Of a DNA stretch of 7,505 nucleotides, positions 5,761-7,505 are shown piece after piece; position 1 is the stretch's first letter, and each line of letters opens with the position of its first letter. Source of the DNA: Clostridiales bacterium (lineage in GTDB: Bacteria; Bacillota; Clostridia; Tissierellales; Sedimentibacteraceae); assembly GCA_003483345.1 (NCBI GenBank), contig DMWH01000241.1, forward strand, positions 6,868 to 14,372, in the 5' to 3' direction. Below the pieces are notes generated by a model. It did not search any database, was not told the origin of the DNA, and worked only from the letters and a program-made list of their open reading frames with translations. Position numbers and translations under genes: made by a program.

Positions 5761-7467
5761 ATGGATTTTAAGGAAAAAGTGGCTGAAATTTTTACATCCA
5801 TAGAAACCGAGCTGTCAATGGATGATGCTCTTCAATTAATAGAGATACCACCCAGTAGCGATATGGGAGATTATGCGGTACCGTGTTTTAAATTTGCAAA
5901 GAAGTACAGGAAATCTCCTGCAGCAATAGCAAATGAAATTGTAGAAAAAATAGGAGCAGTTGAAGAATTCGAAAAAATTGAAAGTGCAGGACCATATGTA
6001 AATTTCTTTGTAAATAAATCTCAGTTTGCAAAAAAAATACTTAAACAAGCTTTTGAAGAAAAAGAAAATTACGGCAGAACGAATGTGGGTGAAGGCAAGA
6101 CTGTTATAGTTGAGTTTTCATCTCCGAATATTGCAAAACCGTTTCACATAGGGCATATACGCTCAACATTAATAGGAAATGCCATAAATAATATTTATAA
6201 ATACCTTGGTTATAATACTGTTGCAATAAATCATTTGGGGGATTATGGAACACAGTTCGGAATGCTTATTTCGGCATATAAAAAATGGGCAACTCCTGAA
6301 ATAATTGAAGCAATCGAAAAGGACCCCATACCTGAACTTTTAAAGCTGTATGTAAGATATAATCAGGAAATTGAAACACATCCGGAATACCAGGAAGAAG
6401 CAAGGTACTGGTTTAATCAATTAGAAAAAGGCAATCAAGAAGCATATCAATTATGGGCATGGTTTAGGGAAGTTAGCTTAAAAGAATTTAACCGCGTATA
6501 TGATATGTTCGGTATTAAGTTTGATTCATATGCCGGAGAAAGCTTTTATTCGGATAAAATGCCTGCAATAATCGATGAATTGGAAGATAAAGGACTGCTT
6601 AAAGATTCGGAGGGAGCAAAAATCGTAGAGCTTTCCGAGTTTGGTCTGACGGATGCATTAATCCAAAAGAGCGACGGCGCTACTCTATATGTAACCAGGG
6701 ATGTGGCAGCTGCAAAATACAGAAAAGAAACATATAATTTTTACAAAAATATATACGTGGTTGGTGCACAGCAAAAATTACATTTTGACCAGTGGAGAAA
6801 AATAATAGATTTAATGGGATATGACTGGGCATATGACTGTGTACACGTAATGTTTGGAACCGTAAGCCTGGAAGGCGGTGCTATAGCTACAAGAAAAGGA
6901 AGAGTAGTATTTTTGGAAGATGTTTTGAATAAAGCAATTGAAAAAACTACCGAAATTATTAATGAAAGAAATCCGGGCTTGGAAGACAGGGAGAAAGTTG
7001 CAAAGCAGGTTGGTATAGGTGCTGTAATATTCCAAGAGCTTTTCAATAACAGAATAAAAGACTATGTATTTTCTTGGGATAAAACATTAAGCTTTGAAGG
7101 TGAAACAGGACCTTATGTTCAGTACACATTTGCAAGAACCTGCAGTCTTCTTAGAAAAGCAGATATTGATATAAATGATGATGTGGATTATTCTGTTTTG
7201 ACAGACAGTGAATCATTCAATGTAATTAAAAAACTGGAAGGTTTTAAAGAGGCGGTTTTAAACGCTCATGATAAATACGAGCCCTTTATGATTACCCGAT
7301 ATATTGTCGGCCTTGCACAAGAATTTAACCGATTCTATCATGAATGTCAGATTATTACTGACGATGAAAGTGTTAAAAAGGCAAGACTGCTTCTTACTCT
7401 CACAGTAAATACAGTTCTTAAACAAGGTATGAAGCTTCTGGGAATGGAAGCACCGGAGAAGATGTAA
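5761..7467 (+). CDS. argS: Arginyl-tRNA synthetase (ArgRS)
   Basis: This 568-residue class I aminoacyl-tRNA synthetase charges tRNA-Arg with arginine using ATP in the cytoplasm; its length is normal for ArgRS. Residues ~1-100 form the N-terminal tRNA-recognition domain (Add1 type), with IPPSSDMGDYAVPCF (29-43) and GPYVNFFVN (77-85). The catalytic Rossmann fold has the HIGH signature in SSPNIAKPFHIGHIRST (120-136; HIGH at 129-132), followed by NHLGDYGTQFG. The KMSKS loop is degenerate: AIATRKG (374-380), where relatives have KMSTRKG. GETGPYVQYTFART (447-460) opens the DALR-type anticodon-binding domain, which ends in LGMEAPEKM. The ATG at 5761 has a strong GGAGG site (5750-5754). Expression probably comes from the promoter at 5646-5674, through a leader containing a terminator-like hairpin. 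A palindromic repeat begins 13 bases after the stop. Confidence 0.98.
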   Translation: MDFKEKVAEIFTSIETELSMDDALQLIEIPPSSDMGDYAVPCFKFAKKYRKSPAAIANEIVEKIGAVEEFEKIESAGPYVNFFVNKSQFAKKILKQAFEEKENYGRTNVGEGKTVIVEFSSPNIAKPFHIGHIRSTLIGNAINNIYKYLGYNTVAINHLGDYGTQFGMLISAYKKWATPEIIEAIEKDPIPELLKLYVRYNQEIETHPEYQEEARYWFNQLEKGNQEAYQLWAWFREVSLKEFNRVYDMFGIKFDSYAGESFYSDKMPAIIDELEDKGLLKDSEGAKIVELSEFGLTDALIQKSDGATLYVTRDVAAAKYRKETYNFYKNIYVVGAQQKLHFDQWRKIIDLMGYDWAYDCVHVMFGTVSLEGGAIATRKGRVVFLEDVLNKAIEKTTEIINERNPGLEDREKVAKQVGIGAVIFQELFNNRIKDYVFSWDKTLSFEGETGPYVQYTFARTCSLLRKADIDINDDVDYSVLTDSESFNVIKKLEGFKEAVLNAHDKYEPFMITRYIVGLAQEFNRFYHECQIITDDESVKKARLLLTLTVNTVLKQGMKLLGMEAPEKM

Positions 7468-7480
7468 CTACGTAAACTTC

Positions 7481-7505
7481 GGTGCCAGGCACCAATTTTG
7501 GTGCC
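7481..7505. repeat. REP-like overlapping palindromic repeat after argS, cut by window end
   Basis: GGTGCC-A-GGCACC (7481-7493) is a perfect inverted repeat. Its right arm begins a second one, GGCACCAA (7488-7495) pairing with TTGGTGCC (7498-7505), so the two hairpins share an arm and exclude each other. The GGTGCC unit occurs three times in 25 bases, counting both orientations. From memory, GGTGCCAGGCACC-type units are dispersed in many Bacillota near Y1-transposase (RAYT-like) genes; this was not searched. The repeat may continue beyond the window. It could also stabilise or end the argS mRNA, but no T-run is visible. Confidence 0.6.

Noticed and set aside
6741..7046. Overlapping reverse-strand open frames inside argS
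   Set aside because: They run opposite to a conserved catalytic region and have no protein-family features.

Overview
The window looks like chromosomal DNA from a low-GC Gram-positive bacterium, most likely a member of the Clostridia (Bacillota). The reasons are the AT-rich intergenic DNA, the strong purine-rich Shine-Dalgarno sites, the MutS2, YkvI and DegV families, and short palindromic repeats of a kind I associate with clostridial genomes. The genus cannot be fixed from sequence reading alone. All seven protein genes lie on the + strand. I see no tRNA, rRNA, CRISPR array, complete insertion sequence or phage gene.

Layout: (1) 1-1020 is the C-terminal 339 codons of mutS2, cut by the window edge. 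(2) A REP-like palindrome directly follows its stop codon. (3) 1084-2398 holds a YkvI-family membrane transporter, followed closely by a small zinc-ribbon-like protein (DUF6487 type) that is probably translationally coupled to it. (4) After an AT-rich gap with two similar extended -10 elements come a PhzF-family isomerase-like enzyme (2520-3299) and, 70 bp on, a two-domain GNAT acetyltransferase (3370-4449) with a 14-bp palindrome just upstream of its start. (5) 4450-4738 is non-coding. It carries a strong terminator, a second hairpin and a promoter for the next gene. (6) 4739-5608 encodes a DegV/FakB-type fatty-acid-binding protein. (7) 5609-5760 carries a near-consensus promoter, then a terminator-like hairpin, then the arginyl-tRNA synthetase gene argS (5761-7467). 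(8) The window ends inside a second REP-like palindromic repeat.

The genes do not form one pathway. mutS2 (recombination control or ribosome rescue) and argS (translation) are housekeeping genes, and the DegV protein probably serves phospholipid synthesis from exogenous fatty acids. The transporter, PhzF-like enzyme and GNAT look like accessory metabolic genes of unknown substrate. I found no convincing undescribed multi-gene system. The best leads are the possible attenuator in the argS leader, the catalytic-site make-up of the PhzF-like protein, the KMSKS-less ArgRS, and the two families of palindromic repeats next to gene ends.
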